A stretch of DNA of 64,000 bases from Tetmemena sp. SeJ-2015 (GCA_027382625.1 JAJKFJ010022556.1:1-64000); one strand, 5' to 3'. Shown: positions 47,780 through 57,955, counted from the stretch's first letter. Numbers and translations: made by a program. Notes: generated by a model not told the origin, from the sequence alone.

Positions 47780-48861
47780 TCACTCGTCGAAGTAAGGCCA
47801 CTCAGCCCAGCCGTAACCTGTCTGAAGAAGGGGGTCGTAGAACCTGGCTCTTCTGTCAAGCTTAGAAACAGACTCGTAATCCTCTTCAGTCATAGTGAAA
47901 TCGTAGCACACGAGGTTTTCTCTGAGCCTCTCAATCTTTGAGGTCTTGGGGATGATAGTGTGGCCTCTGTGCAAGTGCCAGTTCAAAATTATCTACCCAA
48001 TCACTAACTTTAGAAGACTAACCGAATCGAAGTGAAATGATGGAAAATATGTAATAGGTCTGTTGTACTTGGCAGCCAGTTCTTAAATAAGAGGTTCCTT
48101 GAGCACATTAAGTTGCTTGTGCTCCTCTCTCTTGTAAGGCCAGGCGAATGCGCCCAAAGGAGCGTAGGCAGTGACAAGCACTCCAAGCTTCTTTTGGAAA
48201 TCCACAAATGGCTTTTGGACGAGGTAGGGGTGGAGCTCGACTTAGTTGATGACTGGCTTGATCTTTGCATACGTAAGCATGTCCAGGAGCATGGGGATGG
48301 TGCAATTGCTCACTCCAATGGACTTAATCAAGCCCAAGCCAACTAGACGCTCCAACTCTTGCCACACCTTATAGTTGGGAGTTTTGCCAATAGGGTCCTC
48401 GTTATCCCAGTTTAGATTGGGTAGCATCCAATGTACGAGGTACAAGTCAATGTATTCAAGCTGAAGAGACTTAAGTTGCTTCCTGAGAGCACCCTCGATA
48501 TCTTCCTTGTCGGCGTCGTGCCAAAGCTTAGTCACTATGAATAGATCTTCTCTCTTAATGGCAGGAAATTACAACTTTGATATATAAGCGAGTGTGTTTA
48601 TAATGCCTTGCTTGAAGCACTCTTGGAGAGCGATGCCAATTCGCTCTTCGTTCTAATAAACTCTGGCGGTGTCGATGTGTCTGTAACCGTGCTCAAGGAT
48701 TGCAGCTTTTACAAGCTCCACAACATCTCCTTCACTGGCATCGTAGGTTCCAAGACCGATTGAAGGCATTTAAAAAGCTATAAATCAATGTCTATAAAAG
48801 GCATTTTAATTCCATTGTTAAGTGTGACGTAGGGCTGATCACTAATGATACTCTCGACCAT
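47780..48861 (-). CDS. aldo-keto reductase 2 (three IESs)
   Basis: ATG 48859-48861 starts MVESIISDQPYVTLNNGIKM. Removing three IESs (134 bp) leaves 948 bp, 316 codons, open to TGA 47780-47782. Motifs: PSIGLGTYDASEGD, HIDTARVYQNEERIG, LFIVTKLWHDADKED, LYLVHWMLPNLNWD, SIGVSNCTIPML, NQVELHPYLVQKPFV, TAYAPLGAFAW, LNWHLHRGHTIIPKTS and RFYDPLLQTGYGWAEWPYFD. The catalytic Asp, Tyr, Lys and His are all present. It is the closest relative of AKR3 next door, in the same orientation, and opposite to AKR1, which it faces tail to tail with a 210-bp gap. Confidence 0.95.
48002..48052 (-). other. IES 3 in AKR2, pointer AAT
   Basis: 51 bp between AAT at 47999-48001 and 48053-48055. Excision gives YNRPIGQIILNWHLHRG. 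The segment has no TGA, so only comparison with the family reveals it. Confidence 0.88.
48561..48600 (-). other. IES 2 in AKR2, pointer TAATG
   Basis: 40 bp between TAATG at 48556-48560 and 48601-48605. Excision gives FKQGIKREDLFIVTKLW. Confidence 0.93.
48772..48797 (-). other. IES 1 in AKR2, pointer AAGGCATTT
   Basis: 26 bp between AAGGCATTT at 48763-48771 and 48798-48806. Excision gives NNGIKMPSIGLGTY. Confidence 0.93.
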
Positions 48862-49125
48862 TTACTTGTTAGGATATTAGAAACTGATGATTACAAATAG
48901 ATATTTAATTATAACTCACCTGCACACTCTTTGATTCCTTGTTCAAGCACTTACCACACTCACTAGAAATTGACCTCTATTACTTATGGCTGATGCCAGC
49001 AAAGCTGGCTATTAGGAAATCCCTTTAAAATAAATTAGCTAAGATCAGGAGTGTTTTTATATAATCACTCTAGAATATTCCAATCAATTATTAGCATAGG
49101 TAGCCTATTGAGATTCATGAGTGCC

Positions 49126-50207
49126 TCACTGGAAATAGGGGCAGTTTCTCCATCCGTACTCGTAGTAGAAGAGTGGGTTGTAGAATCTTGCGTTCTGGTT
49201 GAGAGCAGTGATCTGTGCGTACTCCTCTTCAGTCATTTTGAAGTCATACACATTCAGATTCTCAGACAGTCTGCCGATATTTTATGATCAAAATGGGATC
49301 CATAAAACCTTCACTTTGCAAATGGATAGTGAGGGTCTTGGGGATAATGATGTGGCCTCTGCAGTTAACGTGCCAGTTGAGCACGATCTGAGCAGGTGAC
49401 TTTGAGTATTTAGCAGCAAGTCCAGTTACTGACTCCTCAGTAAGTAGGTTAAGTTGCTTAAGGTTCTCTTCTCTCAAGGGCCACGCATTAAACAATAACA
49501 GAAGGGAAGTATTAGCTCCGAGTGGTGCGTAAGCAGTGACAGTCACGCCAAGCTTCTTATGGAACTCCACAAAGTCCTTCTGGGCGAGGTAGGGATGGAG
49601 CTCAACCTGGTTGGTGACTGGCTTGTGTCTGGCGTAAGCCATTAAGTCAAGTAGCATAGGGATGGTGCAGTTGCTGACTCCAATGTTCTTAATGAGGCCT
49701 TGGTCGACCAATTTCTCAAGCTCAGCCCACACCTTGTGAGTGGGAGTGTTCTTGATGGGCACTTCCTCGTCCCACTCCATCTTAGGAGCCATCCAATGAA
49801 GCAAGTACAAATCGAGGTAGTCTACCTTTAAATCATAGCAATCATTCTATTTACCTTGAGGTTGGCGAGACTGCGTTTGACTGCTCCCTCGACATCTTCT
49901 CTTTCAGCTTGCCAGAGCTTGGTGGTGATGTAGATATCTTCTCTCTTGACTTGATTTGTGGCAAAACATTCCTGCAGGGCTTGGCCAATGGACTCTTCAT
50001 TACCGTAGAGTGAGGCTGTGTCGATGTGGCGGTAGCCGTGTTCAAGTACTGCAGCCTTGACTACTGGGATGAGCCCTCAGGAGTGGAGAGGAAAGTTCCT
50101 AATCCAATTTGAGGGAACTTGTTTCCATTACTAATAAAATAATATGATGTGTTTATTGATTTACTGAAGGTAATGAAAGGTTGTGCGGTGGTGGTTGCTT
50201 CGACCAT
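49126..50207 (-). CDS. aldo-keto reductase 3 (four IESs, one frame break)
   Basis: ATG 50205-50207 starts MVEATTTAQPFITFSNGNKF. Four IESs (135 bp) are removed. The remaining 947 bp is one base short of 316 codons, matching a single-base deletion near 50075 within GAGGGCTC (minus strand). It could be a sequencing error or a real lesion. Motifs: FPQIGLGTFLSTPEG, HIDTASLYGNEESIG, IYITTKLWQAERED, LYLLHWMAPKMEWD, NIGVSNCTIPML, NQVELHPYLAQKDFV, LNWHVNCRGHIIIPKT, FYYEYGWRNCPYFQ, stop TGA 49126-49128. The catalytic tetrad is present. Confidence 0.93.
49280..49324 (-). other. IES 4 in AKR3, pointer GATA
   Basis: 45 bp between GATA at 49276-49279 and 49325-49328. Excision gives PKTLTIGRLSENLNVYDF. Confidence 0.9.
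49491..49510 (-). other. IES 3 in AKR3, pointer ATTA
   Basis: 20 bp between ATTA at 49487-49490 and 49511-49514. IES plus pointer is 24 bp, so the frame stays open through it. Comparison with AKR2 shows the extra TSLLLLFN, which excision removes to give PLGANAWPLREE. Confidence 0.85.
49829..49851 (-). other. IES 2 in AKR3, pointer TACCTT
   Basis: 23 bp between TACCTT at 49823-49828 and 49852-49857. Excision gives LANLKVDYLDLYLLHW. Confidence 0.93.
50133..50160 (-). other. IES 1 in AKR3, pointer TTACT
   Basis: 28 bp between TTACT at 50128-50132 and 50161-50165. Excision gives FITFSNGNKFPQIG. Confidence 0.9.
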
Positions 50208-50623
50208 TTGCTGTGCGTGGGTGGATTATTAAATTATATATCTTCACAGACAGTCGCACTATTGATATCTTATTCTCTATTCTACAGTTTAAAATCTATA
50301 TTGGAAGCTAACATTTGAGAGGAATAAAAATGCTGAAATATTAGATGAAGCAATCAATTTAAGTTGCAACTTTTTCAAATCTTTTGTTTAAAAGAAATAG
50401 ATTTTAATCTTCTTTACAGATTGAAGAAAGCAAAAAGATAAATATAGGGAAAATCAAATAAGTTTATAATTTCAGCAGCAGTCAGAGTGTTTGTTTTTAC
50501 AGAAGGGGCTACTGCATCTGGAGCTTTGCATTCCAATTTAAGATGATCTCAGTTACTATATCTCAGGATATTTCTCCTATTCTAAAATGCAAATCTTATA
50601 AATAAGAGAAGGTAAAATTAATA
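50208..50623. other. AT-rich spacer
   Basis: No sustained frame or repeat. It contains the upstream region of AKR3 and the 3' flank of the next gene. Confidence 0.5.
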
Positions 50624-51275
50624 TCATGGTATAGAACAACTAAAGCAGGTGACTCTGCTTCTCTTTAAGTTAAGAATAAGTTAACCCAACACTTCTCCCA
50701 CTGCTTTCTTGTCTCGTGTCTTAATTATATTATTGTTGTTCATCGTATTATTCTAACTTTTTGGGAAACTGTCTTCCAACGATCTTTGTTACTCCTAGTT
50801 GAATTGCATATTCTAGACTTATTACTAAAGCAGAGGGTTCTTATCTGAGGGTCTATTAAGATTCTAAAACTGCGAAATCTTGGGAGTGAAGCTGCACTCA
50901 TTGAGCGCAGATAGTTCCCTCTCCTCTTTCTTGATTCTATTGTCTAAATCAATACTGTTCTTCCAGTTGACCTGCCTCTCATAGGTTAGATTGGTGGACC
51001 TCGCACTCAATTAAGTGTGCTTTCTTGAGGAGTTAGCACGATGAGGGCTTTTACTTGCTGAATTGGACTAGGAATTGGCTCTTGAAGAACGAATTTGATG
51101 GTAAGAAGGGCCTTTTGGATTTTGGGAGGTGCCACTCTCGATTGACTCACGATTGTCATTCAAAAAAGAAAAAGCAGTAGAAGAGATAGATAATTCCTGA
51201 GGATTCCTTTGAAATACTAATCTTAACTTGCTAAACCCTTACTTGCCAAGGTAGTCTTTTAATTGGGCTTGCCAT
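50624..51275 (-). CDS. Ser/Asn-rich protein, unknown
   Basis: ATG 51273-51275 starts MASPIKRLPWQ. The frame then reads FLNDNRESIESGTSQNPKGP, RANSSRKHTQLSARSTNLTY, NWKNSIDLDNRIKKEERELS and ALNECSFTPKIS, ending at TGA 50624-50626. A frame change near 51235, at a repeated GCAAGT, may be a short IES. The block EECxFTPKIS recurs in many low-complexity ciliate proteins, but I know of no function for it. Confidence 0.55.
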
Positions 51276-51620
51276 GCAACACACCTATGTTAAAGTAGGG
51301 AGCTTACTTACTCTAGGCTTCTCTAAACTGCCTGATCTTCGAGATTATGGATTCTGGCTAGCCTTTTTGGTTAATAATTTGATAGTTTACTAAATTTGGC
51401 AATAGAGTAATTTTATTGAGATATTTGCTATAACTTGTTATTTCAAAAGCTTATTCGATCTTAAAAGCAAACTATAGCACTACTCTCCAAATGAGAGACT
51501 TCTAGTATAGATCTTAGGTTAAGATGATCAATTTCTTATTGAATTAAATAAAGGAAAGGTGAATTTATTCAACATCTTTATCAGCTAAGCTACCAAATAA
51601 ATTATAACTTTTATTTAAGC

Positions 51621-54314
51621 TCATTTGATGACTCTAATAGAAGGAATACGTGTTGTGCTGCTTGGATTAGCATCCCCTAGTCTTTGCTTGAATCTCAAAC
51701 CTGTAGGCCTTCTTATTGCAGCAGGGGTAGTTGCCGATGTTTGATTCATAAGAAAAGTTAGGGACGTTCGGATGGTAGTGGCAGTGATAAACGTGCGCTA
51801 GGTCAAACCTATCTCCACAGTCGTTACAAATCATGTCTATGAAGGAACTCCAAGCATACACTCTCCAGTAGGCAGTTTTCCATTCGAAGTTGCATTTGCT
51901 GGTCAAGTATAAAATGAACTTCTTGAAGTCGAAAGCTCTATCACTGATGTGCTTCGCTATTACTCCTCCATAGCAGTCTATGAAGATCTTTGCTTTGGAG
52001 CAAACTGTTAGATCCTGCGTCTCAGATGAATAAAGCCTCTTGCAGTACTAGCAAAGCTAGAGCATATACTTGCTGTCCTAATCTCGCAAAAGAGAGTCCA
52101 CTTTCTTCATGTAAAGTTTGGAGATCATTTTGTCCTTGGGGTCGCTTATACGATCTAGATCATGGATATTTGTGCAGTCTGCGATCTATTTAATAAGGCG
52201 CTCGTTTATGCAGGAGAGGTCTATTGGTAACTTTATCACCTCCTAAAGATTAGAAGCAACGAATATGCTCGCTTAAAAATTACACATTAATTTTGTGCTT
52301 CTTTGACCAGTTATGCTATCTGCAGAAAGTCTGCTGAGATGAATATAGTGACACAGTTCTTAATCTCAAGCTCAGGAGGCTTAGTGCTTATGAGGCCGCT
52401 ATGGTGAGTTATTTAAATATCAGTCGAGAGGCTGCTACTGCTCGTGATAATCAGATAGTGCTGCTTATACATAGAGAAGTCGTTGTGATATTAGCTGAAG
52501 TTGTGATGATACTCAACATATTTCATGAGCCACTCGAATACTTTCACATCACAGTGAACTGAAATATCCAGCTGCTCACCTGAGTTGTTATCCTTAAGAT
52601 AATTAAATTATAGCATCTGATACTGCTCGAAGTAGCGCATGTGGTTCAACAGCAGTAGTCGTTTACATTTGAAGTTCTTTTTGACTTTCCTGACCTCATC
52701 ATTTACTGTGATTACCAGGCAGTCCCCATAGTCGATGAAAGAGTTTATCAGACTGAGCTAGTCCTTTGAGTTGCTACTTAAAAACAATGAAGAATCTATC
52801 TAATCCCAGATAACTTAGTTTCTAGTTGTGAGGTAGATTTATAGGTTAATCTGAGTAACTCGAATCCCTCTAATTGTCAAGATTGGATCTGTTAAGGAGC
52901 TCTGTTATTGTAACGTTCTAAGAGCTTGAGTTAGCTGACTCATAGACATTTTTAAGCAAGTTTGTGTTACTAGAACTCACTATAGATATGGAGTTGTTTT
53001 GAGAGTGGTTTAGTGACCCCAGTTTTGAACTGAACTAACTGTTGTTAGTGCTCTTGAAGTAGTGACGATTTGCTAAGTTGTTTTAATTCAAGGATGGCAT
53101 CATATAAGCGTTGGTAAAATGGGAATAAATAAGTTCGATTTAAAAAAGTAGACGTATTCGAGGAGTTGTTGTGCGGTCCAGTGCTTTATTAAGAGAGATT
53201 AAGTAAGTTTGTGCCTCCTTGAAGAGCGTTGCTATTGCTGATGTTATTGAGGTTACTCAGATTGTAAGCCGCACTATTGAAGTTCGAAAGAGTGCTAATT
53301 AAACCACTCTTGCCTTTTGCAGCAGTAGTAGGAGGTTGAGCTCCTTCCTTCACTATCTGCTAGATATTTTTGCCTTAAATAGTCTGTCCAAAGTTAACGC
53401 CACCGATTCCACCTCTGCTATTGAGTATTCGCCTAGCCTTACTATGTGAGCTTTAAGATCTTATAACGAGACTTTATTAGGGTTGTTGGTTTTATAGAAT
53501 ACTAGTTGGGATTTAATTGTTAGCGAAGGTTTGAGTTACTAGTGGGTTATAAGAGTCAATTGGAATGTTCTCACCTTGCATAATGAGGTTTCTGTGAGAG
53601 TTCTACTGCTCTAGAAGCCGAGAGGGAGCCACATTTTATGATTATGAAAAGTATGACCTGTATTTTGTCTGAAAAGATAAAATCACTTATACTATTCTGA
53701 TCAAAGTTTGAAGTTCAAACTTTTTCGTTTGAGTATTTTGCGTTAAATTTGGTCGATTATTAATTATATTTGCAGTGGATTACTGTTGTTGTTGATGCTA
53801 ATAAGGCAACAGCTGTTGTGGCTGCTGACTCCTCGCCTGATAATTAAAGCTCTAAAAATATTGTTATCATAGATTGTTGCTATTCACATTTTCATGCGTA
53901 CTCATATTTGCACCCTGCTTCTGATTTAGGATAATCTACCCTTTGAGAATATTATTTAGAGGCAGGTGAGGCTTCAAATCGCCTTGCTTCATCTGAGAAT
54001 TCGCGAGTGAGTTGGTCTGAGTATTGACGATTCCTTCGTAGAATCATTATACGACATTAGAGGAATTGAAAGCTCTTAATTTACAATAAGATTAAAATAT
54101 TTGTTTTAAGCCTGGCTATTCTAGACTATGGAAGAACGCTTGATGGTGATTGTACCTGGCTTAGCAGCAGTCTATTGAATTTATTCTTAGTGTGATCTTA
54201 CCTTGTGCGGTTGGTACTCTTGCTCAGAGGAGGTTTGCCAGTTGACTTGCTTGTTAGAGGAATTTCTCTATATGTTTTATTGTCCTTGATAATTGGTAAA
54301 GTTTTATGGGCCAT
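51621..54314 (-). CDS. BTB and zinc-binding protein like SANBR (KIAA1841)
   Basis: ATG 54312-54314 starts MAHKTLPIIKDNKTYREIPL, and a GTAAG intron follows TNRTR. A Gln/Asn-rich middle leads to a BTB-like domain at 52750-52330: FIDYGDCLVITVNDEVRKVK, LLLLNHMRYFEQYQ, LDISVHCDVKVFEWLMKYVE and PPELEIKNCVTIFISADFLQ. The C-terminal part (52260-51640) has DPKDKMISKLYMKKVDSLLR, QLCQYCKRLYSSETQ, IDCYGGVIAKHISDRAFDF, YWRVYAWSSFIDMICNDCGD and HCHYHPN, NYPCCNKKAYRFE, stop TGA 51621-51623. Order and spacing match the vertebrate SANT-and-BTB regulator, including its CxxC/HCxYH zinc residues. I do not see a SANT domain. The match was judged from remembered family features, so a search should confirm it. Confidence 0.75.
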
Positions 54315-54335
54315 TATCGAGCATCCTCTTTATCT

Positions 54336-54390
54336 CATTATACTGCAGAATTTAATAAAAAATTAAGCTGATTTTATAAAAATGCAAAAT
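54336..54390. repeat. inverted repeat, left copy
   Basis: About 53 bp matching the reverse complement of 54918-54973 with a few indels in A and T runs. Together the copies bracket a 0.53-kb segment holding a small gene. Confidence 0.85.
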
Positions 54391-54465
54391 CATTATTCTT
54401 TGTAGAACGAGTAGCTCTCTTTGGCTTATTTTTTTTTTAAATTTAATAATTAAGCAAATCATAAA

Positions 54466-54752
54466 ATGGAAAGCAGAAGCTCCTCTGGAGTTGCTTCTTA
54501 AATTTTCTAGAACAACCTACTGCATTATCTTCGTGATCATCTTCAGAGGACAGGCATCTCATTTCAAATAACAAAAACTTTAAAAGCTAATATATGAGAA
54601 ACCAGCTCATCAGATACAACAAGAAGCACTTTCTCTACTCCAAACAAGTCAACCACAACAACACTTAACCAAGCCTGAAACAAGAATGCTTTGAAATCTC
54701 TAGCTGGCAGCTTAAAAGAAAATATTCATAAAGTATAGCTCATTCAGCATGA
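54466..54752 (+). CDS. small basic protein, unknown
   Basis: ATG 54466 starts MESRSSSGVASQIFQNNLLH. It reads LRDHLQRTGISFQITKTLK, then after a TGA and frame change near 54593 (probable IES) NQLIRYNKKHFLYSKQVNHN and FEISSWQLKRKYSQS, ending at TGA 54750-54752. It is about 90 residues and basic. The family is unknown. It lies between inverted repeats, so it may be an inverted or mobile segment. Confidence 0.4.
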
Positions 54753-54917
54753 ACGTTAACAAAACTAAGATAAAATGAGAGAGAACAAATTTTTCAAGAT
54801 AATAGCTAATCAATGACCATATGTAAAGACTAAAATAAATTTATAGAAATTTAAATTAGTGCTTGAATCTTAAGGATATCTCTTCAAATAAGAGAGCTAT
54901 TCGCTCTCAATAGAATA

Positions 54918-54973
54918 TTTAATCTTGCATTTTATAAAATCAGCTTAATTTTTATTAAATTCTGCAGTATAAT
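54918..54973. repeat. inverted repeat, right copy
   Basis: Reverse complement of 54336-54390, including ATACTGCAGAATTTAATAAA and AAGCTGATTTTATAAAA. Confidence 0.85.
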
Positions 54974-55292
54974 TATATTAATTTTTAACTTCCTATAATT
55001 GAACAACAAGAAGCTAGAAAAATTAGAGATGGGTTTTACTCGCTCTCTCCTTAATTAATCAAAGCTATTCGAATTCAGAACAAGTATAGGTCATAATAAG
55101 TAAAAACACTTGGATTCATCGAGCAAGTAGAGATTTTCATTCTATAGTCCACTTTTTAAGGAATTTTTACACAATAAAGAGAAAATTAACTATCCAATAT
55201 AAATTGAATATCATGTATTTATAAAATTAATAAATCTTAATCTAAAAGGACCAATTACAAAGAAAGCTCTTAATTCCAGACTCAAGCCAAAA

Positions 55293-55427
55293 TATGGACG
55301 AAAGCCAGAATTAAAAGATGGAAAGATATCAAGTAGAGGCCAAGGTGGGTGTAAGCTCCTCGGGCGAGCCTACTTTCAATGGCCTAACCAGGCAAATAAT
55401 AGAGTTCTCTCCGCACTATTGTAAGTG
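55293..55427 (+). CDS. short coding piece upstream of RING gene
   Basis: ATG 55293 begins MDESQNQKMERYQVEAKVGV and continues GEPTFNGLTRQIIEFSPHYC to a GTAAGTGAG donor-like site and TGA near 55427. It could be a 5' exon of the RING gene (an AG acceptor lies before 55470) or a separate small gene. The intervening 54974-55292 is AT-rich, with one weak frame from 55030 (MGFTRSLLNQSKLFEFRTS). Confidence 0.35.
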
Positions 55428-55512
55428 AGCGAATAATTTTAAACTCCCTCTTTTTTTCTCTTGAGAAATCTTAAAATGTTTAACTCTCTATATAGAGCTG
55501 AACTACTACTAA

Positions 55513-56535
55513 ATGGCTTGCAAGCCTCGAATTTTAAACGAAGAAGTGGAAGCACAAGATGAGGGGGATGAATTGATTTCACTGGATCTCTTCCAGCAAA
55601 TCAAAGAGACTTTGCTATGTCCTGTGTGCTTCGACATCTACCAGAACCCAGTGATTGTGAAGTCCTGCTATCACAAGTTCTGCAACAACTGCATTGATGC
55701 CTACAATCGAAAAGTCAAGAAGGAATGTCCAGGCTGCAGACATGTGATTGGATCGATTTAAATCATAACCCTTTTTAAATATATAAGGCTTTGAATATTA
55801 AGATTAGGCCTTCTTCTTATGTAATGAGTAATGAGTTCAATAAGATAGAAGAGCTCAACAGATAAGAGACAGTGAAGGAGTACTACGATTTCGATGGTCA
55901 GAAGCAAAAGATGATGAAGATTCTAGAGCAGCAAGATGAGGTCATTAGACAAGAGAGAATGGAAAAGCTCATACCCAAGCCAAAAAGAAAGAGAGAGGAG
56001 GCAAAGTCACATCAACAAGCTGATTAAGGAGAGAGTATTTATTATGATTTGCAAGAAGACTCAGATGCAGAAATTGAGAGCAAGATTGAGAATGGGGCAG
56101 GATACAAAAGAAGCACTCAGAGTTTAAACCAGTCCCTAAGATTAGAACAACTTCTTATTTTAACTTAGCAGCCATCACGCAGGTTAGAAGAGAGCTGAGA
56201 AGCTGATCTCTAAGAAGAAAGTAATCAGAATTCTGGAGCCTGAAATCCTTGAGGAAATAAATACTGAGTTCATTCTGGAGTAGGAGACTCGCAAAGAAGG
56301 CTTTTTAAAGGATAAAATTTTCAACAGCTAACTCATAAGGACTACAAGCAGAGCCAAGATATGGCAACTCAAAAAGCATATCAGGTCCAAGATATTTCCA
56401 GAGGAAAAAGAGAAGGCCTAAAAGTACGAGATCATATTTCTTCTCTACATTTAGAGAGGACAAAAAATTCTTGATGACAACTAAACGTTAAATTATTTGT
56501 TGTAGGAACTGATCGACTAGCAATATTGCTAATGA
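55513..56535 (+). CDS. RING1-type E3 ubiquitin ligase with RAWUL-like C-terminus
   Basis: ATG 55513 starts MACKPRILNEEVEAQDEG. The RING finger follows: LLCPVCFDIYQNPVIVKSCY, HKFCNNCIDAY and CPGCRHVIGS, a complete C3HC4 set. After an IES the protein continues ALNIKIRPSSYVM and a charged helix (KKQKMMKILEQQDEV-like, then KPKRKREEAKSHQQ). The C-terminal part reads EKLISKKKVIRILEPEILEE, TSRAKIWQLKKHIRSKIFPE and YIQRGQKILDDNQTLNYLLQ, ending at TGA 56533-56535. A RING followed by this ubiquitin-like block is the arrangement of Polycomb RING1/RING2 proteins, which mono-ubiquitinate histone H2A. One further frame change lies between 56080 and 56180. Confidence 0.85.
55764..55773 (+). other. 10-bp IES in RING1-type gene, pointer TTTAAAT
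   Basis: Only 10 bp lie between TTTAAAT at 55757-55763 and 55774-55780. Excision gives VIGSIQIYKALNIKIRPSSY in frame. Without it the frame stops at TGA soon after. Confidence 0.8.
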
Positions 56536-56876
56536 GTAATTGAAGCGTTTTTTTTATCGTGTAATAATTTAGCAATACTTGAATGAGAAAAAGATGTTAG
56601 TTTCTTAAAAGGAATAGCTTATTGTCCGCCCAAATCCGAGACTTCTCGAAAGAATATGGGTCTATTTCAAATACTCTCAGAAAGAAATATGATGATCAAT
56701 TAAAACTTTATTTGACTAAACACTAAAATGATCAAGCCCACACATCAGAATCCCTATGGATTTTATTAGATAGAGAGAATAAAGTCTAAAAATAACTCTT
56801 TGCTTGAAAATTTTATTCGTCATACAATATTAGTAAAAGCGATTATTAAAGCAATCTTCTTATTAATGCATTTTGA

Positions 56877-57368
56877 TCAGCTGGGGGCTCTTATTCCTAG
56901 GCACAGATTACAAGAAGGACAGAAATGTTTGTAGGCATAACAGCTTGGCAGACAATAAGGAATGCAGCAGTAGGGAGGGACACATAGGCAGAGGATGATG
57001 CACCCGACCAGCTGGGTACTAGTAGTTTCTCTAGCGACTGTAGTCATAACATCCTTCTTGCAGCCGTTGCAATAGATAATAAAAAACTATGGCTTAACTT
57101 TCTAATAGGCTTACTAAGAGTGCTGAGAATGAATCATTGTAGCCTTGGAGTAACCCTGTTAGATAATTAGAACAGGGCCCTGTGCCCCCATTTGAGGAGG
57201 AGGCACGCCATAAGGGTTGGGTGGATATTGTTACTAGTTCATGTAGGGGTTGGGTTACTAATACATTTGAGGGGGAGGTTGCTAGAAGGCTTAAGGGTTT
57301 TAATGATGATGTTTGTGCCTGTGTCCATCACTGCTGCTTGAACTTGTTCTTTTCTTGTGGCCCCCCAT
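56877..57368 (-). CDS. LITAF-domain protein 1
   Basis: ATG 57366-57368 starts MGGHKKRTSSSSSDGHRHKH, then a Pro/Gln-rich stretch (QPPPQMYQQPNPYMNQQQYP). The LITAF domain follows: YCNGCKKDVMTTVARETTS, a hydrophobic Cys-rich insert GCIILCLCVPPYCCIPYCLP, and HFCPSCNLCLG, stop TGA 56877-56879. The CxxC...HxCPxC frame is complete. LITAF proteins bind zinc and sit on endosomal or lysosomal membranes through the hydrophobic insert. No internal IES is required. Confidence 0.9.
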
Positions 57369-57424
57369 GTGATTGAAGTTTTAAGGTTGCTGTGCAAATT
57401 ATTACTAAAATAGATTAAAAATAT

Positions 57425-57766
57425 CACATCATCTTAAAATGATTATTCTCTAAGAATATTACGGAGGATAAGAAACTGGCTACCCCATTACTAATCCTGC
57501 TGGTGCAGGCTACTATTATCATACTAAATTTAAATACAGGTTAAAATTATGAATTAAGATTGTATATTTGAAACTAAGTAAATTTTAGTTAATTAGGTGA
57601 AAAATAAGTACAGTTAAAGATTTAAGTTAGAATTTTTAAAATAATTAATAAGCTTTGTAACTTTATAACTCTGGGCATTAAATATTTTGAGTTTACAATA
57701 GTAAGGATTCATAATAAAAATAAATGAATTCATTTGGGGTTGTCCTTGAGGTGGATAGTACGACAT
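57425..57766 (-). CDS. displaced N-terminal piece, Pro/Gln-rich (LITAF type)
   Basis: ATG 57764-57766 starts MSYYPPQGQPQMNPYY after removal of a 15-bp IES, and a second block (57510-57430) reads QQPAPAGLVMGQPVSYPPQY. The composition is that of a LITAF N-terminus, yet LITAF 1 and 3 have their own Met-Gly-Lys/His starts. The neighbouring LITAF 2 (57956-58550) lacks a clear start, so this may be its N-terminus in permuted order. That is an inference without an identified pointer. Confidence 0.45.
57713..57727 (-). other. 15-bp IES, pointer ATTCAT
   Basis: 15 bp between ATTCAT at 57707-57712 and 57728-57733. Excision joins GQPQ to MNPYY in frame. Confidence 0.7.
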
Positions 57767-57955
57767 TATTCTATTTATTCAATTTATTAATCTTGAAATT
57801 CTTCAATAATTGTTCCAGAGAGTTAATGAAAATTAAAATTGGTAATAATTGTTGAAAAGATCTTGTCTAAAAGCGAAATTTGGTCATTTACTATGTGCTA
57901 GTGTTTTACAGCCCACAGATCCCCAAACTTAAAGTTTCTTAATGCTGTAAAGGTT

